A stretch of 64,000 nt of DNA from Siphonodentalium dalli (GCA_032622095.1 CP136063.1:122284723-122348722); one strand, 5' to 3'. Shown: positions 46,771 to 58,984, numbered from the stretch's first letter. A program made the numbers and translations. Notes: generated from the sequence alone by a model not told the origin.

Positions 46771-47558
46771 TCTATTATATATTTTGGAAGATCTGTTTGT
46801 TTGTGTGTGTGTGTGTAATCGCGATGAACTCGAAAACGGCCAACCCGATTTCGATGAAACTTGGTATGTGGGGGTATTTTCGGCTGGGGGGTGACATAGG
46901 CCTATTGATTTTCAGATCCGAGGTCAAATTTTCACGTGCCGAGATCAAATCTGTTTTTACGCTGTGTTACGGGACTTTCATTTGAGTTTGGTGCTTACAA
47001 ATCGATTCGAAACAGCGCGAATAATAAAATGCCAGTCATAATAATGACACTGTGAGAATCTTTCATGTTTCCTCTTTCCAACGATATATAATGCGTATGT
47101 ATCCGTTTTAGTTATCTGCCTCAATTATCAAGAAGAAGTGGTACTATCTTCCATCAGGATAAAAACAATGCGTAACTTCTATGACGTCGTTAGAGGTTAT
47201 AACGTTAGATCACGTTAATGCTTAACCGGCCGATGCATTTGACTGTTTCAGACGTCTTGGCGATATCTCGGGCACCGATGGTAATTTATCTTTACGTTGA
47301 AACTTGATAATTAATGAGTGTGTGTATATGAGGCGCGTTTATATACTTGAGTGGAAATCAAATCGGGTTAAACTGGCGGATTTTTACGGACGAAATTTGA
47401 TGCATAGGGTATCTCGGTATCCGCTGGGCCGATTTCCCGGTATCCGCTGGGCCGATTTCCACCATTTTTGGGGTGTTGGTGTTTGACCCCACCTGACCTT
47501 GAACTACAAAATGGTCAATTCAAGGTCAAAGCCCGGACGAAGTCGGGTCACCTTCTAG
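46771..47558 (+). mobile_element. Nested Helitron P3, different subfamily
   Basis: 5' TCTATTATATATTTTGG. The interior lacks the 122-bp core. The 3' hairpin is CCCGGACGAAGTCGGG, followed by TCACCTT and CTAG, then T at 47559. Same termini class as the solitary Helitron at 10763-11326. No coding. Confidence 0.8.
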
Positions 47559-47599
47559 TATATATATATATTTACAGAAGTCTCAAAATATATAGGAGA

Positions 47600-48185
47600 C
47601 TAGCAGGTTAGCCCGCCACTGGCGGCAATCGTCAGAAACATGACGTCCAACACGTAATTATGTTTTAGATGGAAGAAATTAAAAAAATTCTATGCTAATT
47701 TTAACACAGGATTTCCCATTAAAATCGATATATGTCGATAAAACTCTTATTTTTCAAACTTTTAAGCTGAGACTTGGTATGTCTGTGTGTAATACTTACA
47801 TATTCTTAAAATGACAGAGTCCAATACGTAATTATGTTTTTGATGAAAGAAATAAAAAATTTCGATGCTATATTTCGAGCGATAACGTTGCGTTGAATTG
47901 TAAACAAACGCTCTTTTATAGCGACGCGGCATATACAAACGCTCATTAAATTATCACGTGATTAACCCCCGCAGTGACGTTTTTGGTGATTGGGAGTGGA
48001 GAATGAGTGCTCAGAGCTTCTCCAAAACGCCGCGACGATGATTCCCGTGGGTTTTTACCCTTAGATGGGAAGTTTGAGCTCAATCGAGCCAGCCGTTTTC
48101 GATTCTATAGAGGACAAATATACACATATACACATATATATATATATACACATATATTTACGTAGTTCTCAAAATATATAGGAGA
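47600..48185 (-). mobile_element. Helitron array unit H8
   Basis: Hairpin CCGCCAGTGGCGG end. The interior resembles H7 but with one copy of the duplicated segment. The 5' end TCTCCTATATATTTTGAG joins H9. Confidence 0.85.
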
Positions 48186-48849
48186 CTAGCCGATGAGCCC
48201 GACGTTGTCCGGGCTATTCAAAAACTAAATTTCAAGTCGATAGCTCTACCCAGCCCAACGTTGTCCGGGCTATTCAAAAACCAAAGTCGATAGCTCTACC
48301 CGTTTCCGAGATCTGGTCTGCGCATGCGCGAAGCTGGCGTCGCACGGGCTCGGCGACCCGATAAAATTCGTATCCGGGGCAAGATACATTCACATACCAA
48401 ATTTCAAGTCGATAGCTCCACCCGTTTCCGAGATCTCGTCTGCGCATGCGCGAAGCTGGCGTCGCACGGGCTCGGCAACCCGATAAAATTCGTATCCGGG
48501 GCAAGATACATTCACATACCAAATTTCAAGTCGATAGCTCCACCCGTTTCCGAGATCTGGTCTGCGCATGCGCGAAGCTGGCGTCGCACAGGCTCGGCGA
48601 CCCGATAAAATTTGTATCCGGGGCAAGATACATTCACATAGAAAATTTCAAGTCGATAGCTCCACCTGTGTCCGAGATCTCGTCTGCGCATGCGCGAAGC
48701 GGGCGCCGCACGGGCTCGTCAATACGACAACGTCAACCGCCTGGTCAAAAGTTTCGTCCCGATCGGTCGAGAATCGTAGATTTGTATAAATGACATACAT
48801 ACAGACATAGACAGACAGACAGACAGAGGTCTTCAAAATATATATGAGA
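48186..48849 (-). mobile_element. Helitron array unit H9 (last unit)
   Basis: The 3' end on the minus strand is CCCGGACAACGTCGGG, CTCATCGG, CTAG. It has about four 122-bp core units, a (GACA)n run and the 5' end TCTCATATATATTTTGAAG. It is the same subfamily as P1 and P2 in opposite orientation. T at 48850 completes the A^T target of the whole array. Confidence 0.85.
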
Positions 48850-49600
48850 TATACACTGATGTTTACTCTTTGTGTGATGCTGTGTGAGGTCGTGTGCATG
48901 GGCGAGGGTCTATAAATGAGGGTGTGTATTTATTTGTGTGTGTGAGGTTGCGTGTGAGGGTAGGTGTGTTCGTGCGCGACTGAATGCTAGGTGAGGGAGT
49001 GCGCGTGTCTGTTTCTATTGTCAAATCTTAGATTCCCATATCTTTGATGAAACTTACATGCATATGTAGTACGTGTCGGTCAGCTGCATCTGCATGCCTG
49101 TCAGCCGTGTTTCTTCCTGTCTGCACGTTTATCTGTCAGCATGCATGTCTGTCTAGATACTTATGTGACTGTCTGCCTGTCTGTCTGTATGTCAATTTCG
49201 CATATATGCTTGTCTATAAAGTCGTCTAGGCCTAGGTGTGTCTGGACGTGTTTACGTGTATGCTTGTGCGCGGCTGGGTGGTTGTATGTGTCTGAGACTC
49301 AGTGTGTGTGCGTGTAACTGTGTGCGTAATCGCTCTTTATATTGTGTTGTCATATTCTTTAAATGTACATATATTCCACTGTCATTTTTGTATTAGATTT
49401 GTTTGTAACTATGTTACTTAAATATAACTCTCCGATAGTGGAGGCAATAAAGGATATATATAAAAGCAAACTTTATTTTGAGCCTTGGTTACGCATTTCC
49501 CAAAATGGCGTCATTTATTTTCCCATGATGGAAACCATGCAATACAGCCATCATTTAAATAGTCAATTACATTACAAAATAAAGGTCAGCTGATCACAGT
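48850..49600. other. TG- and GTCT-rich simple sequence, no gene seen
   Basis: Low-complexity TGTGTG/GTCTGTCT tracts at 48860-49330, then AT-rich DNA. Open frames at 49044-49229 and 49363-49593 have no recognisable similarity. Confidence 0.5.
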
Positions 49601-50900
49601 GTCCCCCGACAATGTAGCAAGTCGATGCTGCTTTGTTAAAGAATTTTTTTAAAATGTTGAAATGTTCAAAGTCGAAAGGGTTAATAATTCCGTAAAAAAT
49701 AATTTTTCTGTCATCTATATACATCTTGCATATCTCCAATATGTGGGTAACAATACTCTGAAATTTCAAATATCAACGATCAAAACTGTAGGAAGAGTTG
49801 ATTACACCATGAAGGTACCCTCATACAGAAAATTATAAAAAATGTTGAAATTTTATAAGTCGAAAAGTGTTAATAACTCCGTAAAAAAAATTAAAAAATT
49901 CTGTCATCAATATACATGATGCACATCTCCAATATGTGGTAACAATACTCTGAAGTTTCAAATATCTGCAATCAAAACTGTAGGAGGAGTTGATTACACC
50001 ATGAAGGTACCCTCATACAGAAAATTCTAAAAAATATTGAAATTAAGTCGAAAAGGGTTAATAACTCCGTCAAAAAATTATTTTTCCATCATCTATATAC
50101 ATGTTGCACATCTTCAATATATGGGCAACAATATTCTGAAGTTTCAAATCTCTGGGATGAAATCTGTAGGAGGAGATGATTACACCATGAAGGTACTCAA
50201 AAGTGTGACAGACGGACAGAGCCCGTTTCTATAGTCCCCCTTTTCTTTCAGAACGTCGGGGGACAACAATGAGGTTGCAACTCTACTATGTTGAAGGTTA
50301 AAACTCGACCAAGAGAAAATAAAACGAAAAATAGTATAATAAAATGAAAACAAGGCTGTGATAGTGATGTTGTGGTTAATTAAATAAAAGGTCAGCATAC
50401 CACAGTGTCCCCAGAAAAAGTGGCAAGTCGATGCCGCTTTGTTGAAGAAATTTAAAAAAATGTTGAAATATTCTAAATTGAAAAGGGTTAATAACCCCGT
50501 AAAAAATTCCGTCATCTATATACATTTTGCACATCTCCAATATGTGGGTAACAATATTCTGAAGTTTCAAATCTCTAGGATGAAAACTGTAGGAGGAGTT
50601 GATTACACCATGAATGTACCCTCATACAGAAAATTCTAAAAAATGTTGAAATATTCTAAGTCGAAAAGGGTTAATAACTCCGTCAAAAAAAAATATTCCA
50701 TCATCTATATACATGTTGCACATCTTCAATATATGGGCAACAATATTCTGAAGTTTCAAATCTCTGGGATGAAATCTGTAGGAAGAGATGATTACACCAT
50801 GAAGGTACTCAAAAGTGTGACGGATGGACGGAGCAACGGACGGACGGACGGAGCCAGCCCATTTCTATAGTCCCCCAAAAATAAATTATTCGGGGGACAA
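49601..50900. repeat. Core-repeat element III: about 190-bp units, two sub-arrays
   Basis: Head GTGTCCCCCGACAATGTAGC (49601-49620) and again GTGTCCCCAGAAAAAGTGGC (about 50405). Units share AAATGTTGAAATATTC, AAGTCGAAAAGGGTTAATAA, CATCTATATACATGTTGCAC and GGAGTTGATTACACCATGAA. Each sub-array ends in a GGAC-type run (about 50205-50218 and 50820-50858), followed by TATAGTCCCCC...GGGGGAC hairpins (about 50230-50272; 50868-50899). Open frames are repeat artefacts. Confidence 0.75.
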
Positions 50901-50951
50901 AAAGGTAATGAGGAGGAATTATTCGGGGGACAAAAAGGTAATGAGGAGGAA
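50886..50951. repeat. 33-bp tandem duplication
   Basis: ATTATTCGGGGGACAAAAAG then GTAATGAGGAGGA occurs twice back to back (50886-50918, 50919-50951) at the right end of core-repeat element III. Confidence 0.85.
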
Positions 50952-50954
50952 AAA

Positions 50955-53555
50955 TGCAAAAGCTAAATTTCTAGAATCTAAACTAAATTTGGGACATGAA
51001 TTAAATGAATTATTACCTTCTTTAGCTGAAAAGCATCAAAACAGATCTAAAATCAGATTTTCTAAAGAACTCTCACCTTCAGATAAATGAGTTATCTCCT
51101 GACTCCAGATAATATTTGAGGTCTCTCAAGAGTAAGCTGTCCTGTTGAAAATGTCAAATTACCCAACTTATAAGAGAGAAGTTCAGATTTTTGTTTTCCA
51201 TAAACATCCAAGATTAAAGCTCCAGGTATTGAACACATTCATATAATAACTACTGGTATATCCATGTGATTACGAAAAAGATCACGAAATACATGTAGGT
51301 ACAAGTGAAATAAGAACTTCATAAACTTAAATCAATTGATTCTTTCTTCTTTGCTACATAACCTTATCTCAATAGCTTCAATGTCAGTCGATCCTCAAAA
51401 GACACTAGTTAATTCTAAATGATAAAACAAACGTGATTGGTCTATAACCAAATTCACTCAGTATGTTGTGCTGTGAAGTTTTCAATGTCCAATAACAGAT
51501 GAATATATCCCGTCAAAACTGAACTGAATGACAATGAAAAAATGTAGCATTATACCATATATACACATATCAAAAGTTATCACTGTGGAAGGAACAGGTG
51601 AATATATCCAGCCTAAACCTGGCACATGCAAACTGGCTGCAATCCTCGAACATCACAAGGCGCTTGAACACCATATGAAATAACTTTCAGCCATTAAACT
51701 CACAAAGACAAATGTAGCACCACATCAAATATCAATCAGGAATTTAGCACTTGATATTCATGAACCATTTTCTTGTTTCCAGGAATGGGTCAATCAAGCA
51801 GCAAACATGTGCAGTGCTCAGATGTTAAAGTGCAACTCCCCAACATGTAATGCATTCAATGCCTGTCAATTATCAAAACAGTAGAAAGCAGTCCAATGCT
51901 AGAACAGATATCCCATCAATTTGAAACTGACTAATTTCAAATGAAAGCCAATTTGGAAGCCAAGAAAAGCATTGAGTTCAATCATTTGTCAGAGTAAATC
52001 CAGCTTTAGTCAGGTGTGATGGAGTTCATCAACTAATAGTTTATGTTGCTGCACCTCAAAATCAATAAATCACAGGTCGTCCAGGGAGAGAAACAGCTCA
52101 ATCACTCTATAAATTCCTGTTAGAAAACCCTGGAAGGAAAGTGAGGAGAAAAGATAGATAAAAGTGTCAACAAGATCCCATCCAGTGATCAATAGAGACA
52201 GGAAAACAGAAACGGTGACATCAAGCACTGCTGTAATAATCCCGCAGCAGTGCATTTCTGATCAATCTTTATCTCAGTCAAGTGATTGCTTTCACAATGA
52301 ATGGCTGACTTTTGATTGGCTTACAAAGAGTAAAGTCGGAAATATGATGTTCGGTACAGATTCTATAAATGCTTTAGAACATTCCTATTGAATTGCAAGG
52401 ACTTTCTACAGAAATACTGCAATTATCAACGTATGCATATGATAAATTACCATACATGACCATGCATATAATTTATATCATTGTAAAAAAAATGCTACAT
52501 TGTCATTCCCAACCTAACTTTATTGTTGGTCCCCCATCTCATGTTATTTTATTTAGATAATTAACTTATTTAAATAGTCACTCAAATTTGATGAAATTGG
52601 CAATTTAAAAAAATACTTGATATCTTAAAGTGATGTGAAACACTCCAGTAGGGTGATCAAATATAAGTGGAGAATAATCTTGTTCAAAGTAGTAATTTTT
52701 ACAAATATTATATCCAAATTGACAACACATACTGTCATTCTTATATATTAATTAACTGTAAAGACTCGAAATGATTTTCGTTAGATTATCGTCTATAGAT
52801 GCATCCTGAATCGAGTAGTAAATATTTACAATTGAGCGTAGTTCAGATGATGTTCTCTATGGAGTGGTATGGTCGATTTGCTTCAGATTTTTGGCGCTGC
52901 TTAATAGTAGAATGCTACATTCCTCCAGTTGGCATAGCGCCTGGATACCAACTGATCAGTTTCACGTACCCGAACAAATTAATATTCATCCACTGTGAAC
53001 AGAATTAATTATTTGTAAGCATTTTTGTAGTACTGTACTGTAATTTGAGGCTGAGTGTTATTTATACTGCTAGAAAGTGGGCAACAAACAGCTGGTCACT
53101 TGAAAATAATGGACTGTTTTTATTTTAGATGAACATGATTTTTTCCAATAAGAACTGAGTCAAAATTTTAAAACATAAGCATAATGATTGAATCGAAAAA
53201 GTGAGTAGTTTATTAATATACCGGTTTGTCCCCACATCCTGTTGTAACTAGCAATCTGATTGGCTACAACGCCACGTTTAAATCCCCACTTCCCCCATCA
53301 CCCTTGCAGCAGGGTATATTAAAGAGAACATGCACAAAACATTGGGTGTATATGAGCATGTGAAACATCGGGGTATATGAATGACCCTTGAGCTGACAGT
53401 TTTCACCAATCGTGACGTTACTCTTGCACGCATAGTTTGATGTCACCTGACACCAGAACCGTAGGTCGGCTACTGAATTATTCTTATTGGTGTGAGTTAA
53501 TGGGAGAACCTATGAAAAACACACTTAAATTAAGAAGACATGGCTATTGTTGTAG
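50955..53555. other. No recognisable feature
   Basis: AT-rich DNA with only short open frames (for example 52164-52391, 52799-53008) of unknown or no significance. No repeat structure noticed. Confidence 0.45.
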
Positions 53556-53561
53556 GGAGAA

Positions 53562-53708
53562 ATTTTTTATCTCCGGCAACATCATTGGGTACATGGATAT
53601 TTAATACCTCGATGTCTCTTTTTGAACCCCTTGGCTCTGCCTCGGGGTTCAAAATCGACATCCCGGTATTAAACCTCCATGTACCTCTGATGCTCCTGAA
53701 GATAACAA
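53562..53708. repeat. Palindromic MITE, about 147 bp
   Basis: The two halves are inverted almost throughout: TATCTCCGGCAACATCA against TGATGCTCCTGAAGATA at the ends, and TTTTTGAACCCC against GGGGTTCAAAA beside the centre at about 53634. No coding. Confidence 0.7.
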
Positions 53709-54164
53709 ATAATATACCACCAGCACAGATACATAAATAACTAATGTCGGCTCAAACTCTTCATACCTTCTGATGCCATCTTTGTTCACCCTAATTTGGA
53801 TATGCATGCATATTTTCAGTGTTAAATTGGCTGTATTCAAACAACTTTTTTGTAGTTAAATCATAATGTACTGAAGTTTCTATTTGTGCCATGACGCTGA
53901 AAATTTATCCAGGGTTCAGCAAGGTTAAACACTTTTTTTCATTTTGCATGACACTTGTCATAATTTACACAAATAAAAGCAAAAATAATGTATGTTCTCC
54001 AGTGAAACTATATATATAAAAAAGTAGGATATGTCTGTTAGCAATTTTTCTCCCAGACCCCTGGAACGATTTCAACCAAATTTGGTGTGGTGGCTCCTAT
54101 TCCGGGATCAATTTTGAATTAAATGATTGTGCTGGGAATGTTATATACCTTTTTTAAATATAAA

Positions 54165-55530
54165 TTTTCTTCCTATTTTCATTAAAGATCTAATTAATCT
54201 AAATAAATTTCTACTGAATTTAACAAACATATGACACATAGTTTCCACGTTTCGTTAAATTGACAATTAAGCAGATTGAATTCCCCATCCCAGACTTTCG
54301 ATCTGGGGCAATCTCTGTAAACTTGGTAAAGGACACAAGCATTTGGTTCTGTCAAACAAACAGGTGATATCTAAAATAAGTGAAAATCTTATTCCTGTTT
54401 GCTGCTTTCAATTTTAACAATGGGTACATTTGCCCTCAAACATGAAACATATTCCTTCTCAAAATACTCTCAAATCTAGAAAACTGACGAAGTTATATAA
54501 TCCAATGAACATGATTTGATGTAAACTGATTAGAAAATATGCCTTTAATAATTGAGTGTGTTGTGGTGCTAACACAGCCTTGAGACCTTTTTATGGCTAC
54601 AGGGTTACATGATATATATAACAGGCTTCAATGACAAGAAGTTCTTCTAAATTGAATCGCACACTTGACGATCAATAGGAAACGAAATTGGTCATCCTGT
54701 GACGACCTTCTAATAACGTTACTGTACGATTATCTGTCTGTCAGTCCTGCTGCTAGAAATATTTATGTAATTGTCTTTGAGTGAAAGAAAGCAATGCATT
54801 TTTCTATGAATATTCATGTATCAGAATAAGAGTTAAAGATGTATAATAGTGAATTGCAAATTAACATTTTATGCAGTGGTTTAAATAAACAATTTCAAGT
54901 CTCAGCAGCAAAACAAGAAAATTATTTTAGTTAATTTACATCTCAGCTCATGTCCCTCAAAAAGCAGGCTTTTTTTCAGGAGTTGGGAGTCAATTTCTGG
55001 CATTGATTTCAACAAATGACCTTGACTTCAAAAAATCATTTGACAGTGATCATTTTTTAACTTGACAATCATTTTCTCTATTAAATGTGAATCACGTAGT
55101 AAGGTACAGAAACATACACTCAGATTCACAAGGATACGGAGTCTATCGTATTCCCGCCACCTTTTCATTTCTTGGAAAGCTTGCAGTATTCCCCAGAATT
55201 ACATCACATCACATTACGTTAATAATTTCGGTTGGACTCCTTCTTGTTGCTACTAATAGTGAGTTCTGACGCTATACTGATGAGGAATACCGGGGTTGGG
55301 AAAATGAAAACTCTACGAAAGGTCATCAGACCAACTATTTCACTTCAGGGGTTGATAAAATTTATATATGGGTATGTAGTTTACTCCATACTGGGTACTG
55401 TTACACTTCAATCTGCTCAAATGTCAAGTTAACAAAATGTGGAAACTATGTGTCAAATGTTTGTTAAATTCAGTAGAAATTTACTTAAGATTAATCATGC
55501 TTTTCTATTGATCTTTGAATGAAAATAGGT
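54165..55530. repeat. Inverted arms of about 120 bp, 1.1 kb apart
   Basis: Arms at about 54165-54290 and 55405-55530 share inverted words AAATTTCTACTGAATTTAAC, GACACATAGTTTCCAC and GAGCAGATTGAA. The spacer has short open frames (55062-55269) without recognisable domains. Confidence 0.6.
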
Positions 55531-55929
55531 GAGCAAAGTTGGGGATGAGCATTTTCAAAACAGGCCAATAAATAATATTTGTTTGAGATTGGTTTATATT
55601 TGTTTTAGTTCGGGTTTAAAATTTAAATTGCAATGCCAAAAATTTACAATCAAACAACTGAATCAAAGGGTGTTAACTAAGGTTAATGTGAATGACCAGG
55701 CCTACATGTAGTTTGCAAACTCATTTTGGAAACTCTTCTTGTGAACTCATACAATTCAAATCCGTTAATAATTGTTTGAAATAAACCCGGACTACTTTTC
55801 GTGTGTGCTAATAAAAAGCCAAAAAAATTATAAAAAGGGCCGGCCCGTAACACTGGTGAAAATGTACAGCCGGGCTTAGTTTGCGAACTCATTTCAGAAA
55901 CTCCTCTTCAGAAACTTTTCCTGGGTGCT

Positions 55930-56290
55930 ATAAACACCAAACGAATGTGTCAGTGACACTGTAGCTCAACTTGGGAAGGATTTTTTTTTGCTGAACAATG
56001 AATAGAATGATAAAGAAGAAGGAAAGCCAAAAAGTTACAGTAAAGGTCTTATATTGTGTAGATGAAACTATTTTCATATCAGACCTTTCTTTCACCAATA
56101 ACTATGGGCTACGTACAGGGTGTGCAGATGGAATCAAATTTGAATGTTTCATAAGAATTTCGGAAATAATCGATGGCTCCAATCTAGAGGTCACCCTGAA
56201 AATCCATATGAAGTTTGAAGACGATTGGATGAGGGATATGTGGCATGTAGGTTAATTGTGCCAAAGGATTTAGTCATAAAATTTTATGAG
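55930..56290. repeat. Fragment of core-repeat element II (head and one unit)
   Basis: AATGTGTCAGTGACACTG and TAGCTCAACTTGGG (about 55945-55975) are followed by a diverged unit with GATGGCTCCAATCTAGAGG and CCAAAGGATTTAGTCATA (about 56262). Confidence 0.6.
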
Positions 56291-56896
56291 AATTTTGATG
56301 CTGGGTGACTTTTTGCATGCATTTAATTATTGACCCTAATTTGGGACATTCTTAGTGTCAAAATTTTTTGCACATTTGAGAGATCATGTTCATTTTGCAC
56401 GATACCATGCGACAATGACCACTTTAGCCAGACTAGCGGGGTTGTCAAGTACGGTACTTGCACATCGACATCCTCTCCTCCACAACAACTGTATAAACGA
56501 CGTCCCTGACCATCAACGTACCTATTATGATTTATTTATTTATTTTTATTTTGATAAATTCAATCAGCATTTTACAATATATAATTATGTACAGAATACA
56601 TACATTTGATAAAAGTGATAAAGTTGACAGAGCTGAAAATTTTAATGAGAAGGTATTTGTGTTGGCTTATAAGAGGCTGCAAAGATAGTGATGTTAGAGA
56701 GGAGAGTAGGTGGGCAGACTATTAAATAAAAATTAGGATGATAAATGCTGAGGGCTACAAAGGATAAAACAAAAAGTCCCTGAAAGGACTTATTTCCATT
56801 GTGGTCCTATAGGAAGCTCCCACGAGAGTGTTGAAATAATGCCACTGTTTCCAATTGGTCAGTTGAGTTTTGTATTAAAGGCCCACTGAACTGTCA

Positions 56897-57265
56897 ATGC
56901 CCAGAAAACATTATTCCATATTATATACCATTTGGAAGAGGAACCAAAAAATAAATAGTCCACCAGAATACAAAACAGCTGTGGCCTTGGACTGTCCACC
57001 AAGTGATAAGAGTTTCATTGCAGAATGCATCATAATTCAAACTAAGAGATAGAGTTACCCCCCTTCCATTGAGTATAATAGACTTTATAGTACAGTCCTG
57101 GTCAAAATTAAGCACAGGACACACCTTGTTACTTCGACAAAAACAACATGTTCCCAGTTTATTCGATCATGTTCCCAGTTTATTCGATCGGATCAGCTGA
57201 TAATACACTGTTTTGGAACTGCCTCTTTCAAATGGTATATAATATGGAATATGTTGTATATAATA
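56897..57265. repeat. Foldback remnant with an internal 21-bp duplication
   Basis: Arms around 56905-56943 and 57216-57256 are inverted (CATATTATATACCATTTG / CAAATGGTATATAATATG). Inside, ATGTTCCCAGTTTATTCGAT occurs twice in tandem (57149-57190). Confidence 0.6.
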
Positions 57266-57290
57266 TGTGATCTGGTGATTCGAAAATTAA

Positions 57291-57876
57291 AGGGGTACTG
57301 TACGCCATTTTCATTAAATTTCCTGTGATAACAACGATCTAATATCGATAATATATAGAAACATAAGTAATTTGAGTCGAAGATGTATTGTGTAAACGCT
57401 CAGGTTAATAGGCTATCTTAAAATTTAATAATTTAAAAGTTAATAATTTGATATAAATTGAATTTATGACTGGAGCCATAAAATGGCGTCAACTAAATTA
57501 AGAATTTCCGTGTACACGACGTAATCAAATAAAGTAATTGAGGGATACTGGATTGTTAAACCGATCGCACACACGATCGTTTAAACATTATGATGATACG
57601 GGGAGAAAACTCAAGCCACTAACTGACTAGTGACGATACAATAACTCAAATGAGAATATGGGACTAGTATGCATATAATATAACTTTTATTTGGTTTATT
57701 TGGTTAAAAACTGTACAAAAATTACTCGACAACGACAATTTGTATTTTTTCATTCCGGTAAATTTGCCATCCGTAACACTACTTCGTACTCAACAGACTT
57801 TCAAATAATGGAAAAATTGTTACCTTATTCTCCGACTCGGAGAAACCAACAACAACATTTTGGGTACAGTATCCCT
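57291..57876. mobile_element. TTAA MITE, family B, copy 2
   Basis: Termini AGGGGTACTGTAC and GTACAGTATCCCT, with TTAA on both sides (57287-57290, 57877-57880). The interior is the reverse of 42474-43071, including AATTACTCGACAACGACAAT and CTTATTCTCCGACTCGG. The 71-codon frame over its right half is not conserved as coding. Confidence 0.85.
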
Positions 57877-58047
57877 TTAAGTGAGCCTTTAATTAAAATA
57901 GTATGAGACTAGCTACTCTATGACAGGAATTGGGTTTAAAAATATTGGTATTAAATTACTTCATTTAACACTTTCAATTGATAATTGAAAGTAACTAAAA
58001 ATTCTGAGGAGGATATACCCAGATAGTTATAAGAGTAGGGGGATGGG

Positions 58048-58180
58048 GGCACAGTTACTGGACATAAAGTCCCAAAATAAGGGTTTAATCAAGTTTATAA
58101 ATCGGTATCCTAATATAATATACTTAGGATTTATAAACTCGATTAAACCCTTAATTTGGGACTTTGTGTCCAGTAAATGG
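58048..58180. repeat. Foldback MITE, family J, copy 2
   Basis: CAGTTACTGGACATAAAGTC on the left and GACTTTGTGTCCAGTAAATG on the right, with inverted GGTTTAATCAAGTTTATAAA / TTTATAAACTCGATTAAACC inside. Followed by a G-run. Confidence 0.7.
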
Positions 58181-58189
58181 GGGGGGGGG

Positions 58190-58970
58190 GTCATCATTTG
58201 TTTGGTGCAAAAAGGGGTGAGTGAGTGGAGGATAAAATGGACAGTTTATATGTTATAAAGACACTGATTGAGGTCTCTCGGTTCTGCGATGGGTTCAGCA
58301 GGATGGTATGGCGGGAACCAACTTATCACAATTAAGTGAACACTTGCACAATCCAAGACATCAGACATATTAGATCATATCATTATAAACCGATCAAATA
58401 AATATCATTAATATGGCCATACTAATTTTACCTGATAAGTTGTGTACTACTGTCCACTGATAATTCTCCAGCTGCCATTATGCAAAGCAATTAAATTATT
58501 GTTACTAGAATGAAACTAGAACTGAAATCAGTCTTCCATTTTTAATTTCGAGTGAAGACAGAAGCTGTCAGTGCCGGTAAAAACAGTGACCATGTGAGCC
58601 ATTGAGAGCACCACTTCCAGTAAATCGCGCACCTGTTATCAGCACGTGCCGATCGAGGGGTTCCAACGGGGGCGAGATCGTATGGGATGCAAAGTTATTT
58701 TGACAATTTCTACCGCATTCAAGTTCCGAGTTAAATTTTTTGAATGTATAATTGACATTTGAATTATGTTTTATTCGCCTACATTAATTTAGTAGGGAAG
58801 ATAAACACGATGGGTAATCACCACCCCCTGTGAATCGGTCCTGCACAGCGAGGTAGCAGTGGTTTATAAGCTATTTAGTCCAGGAGATATTGGTCGACCT
58901 CTGCACCCCCCCCCAGGACTCAACTTCACCCCACTAATTTTCTTCCTTAAGGTCTGCTATAATTTTTTTC
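58190..58970. other. No gene seen; dispersed repeat at the right end
   Basis: The segment 58898-58960 is the inverted copy of 24884-24960. The rest holds no feature I recognise. Confidence 0.45.
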
Positions 58971-58984
58971 ACTTGTTAACAAGA

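Larger units (their letters stand above)
44657..47599 (-). mobile_element. Helitron array unit H7, split by three opposite-strand Helitrons
   Basis: The body is 44657-45440 plus 47559-47599, about 825 bp after removal of 45441-47558. The break reads GAGGACAAA|...|TATATATATATTTACAG, which matches the end of H6 and H8 when joined. The body has two tandem copies of a segment of about 165-175 bp (CGATAAAACTCTTATTTTTC at about 44894 and 45068). H8 has one. Confidence 0.8.

Noticed and set aside
55087-55269. Short frame with YRIPA, resembling a sialidase motif
   Set aside because: Only five residues match, without the Asp-box repeats or any flanking domain.
55277-55315. CTGATGAG followed by GAAAA, as in a hammerhead ribozyme core
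   Set aside because: No complementary stem II between the two boxes and no matching stem I/III strands were found.
57061-57110. CAGTCCTGGTCAAAATTAAG, resembling a Tc1-type terminal repeat
   Set aside because: No inverted partner with a TA flank was found nearby.
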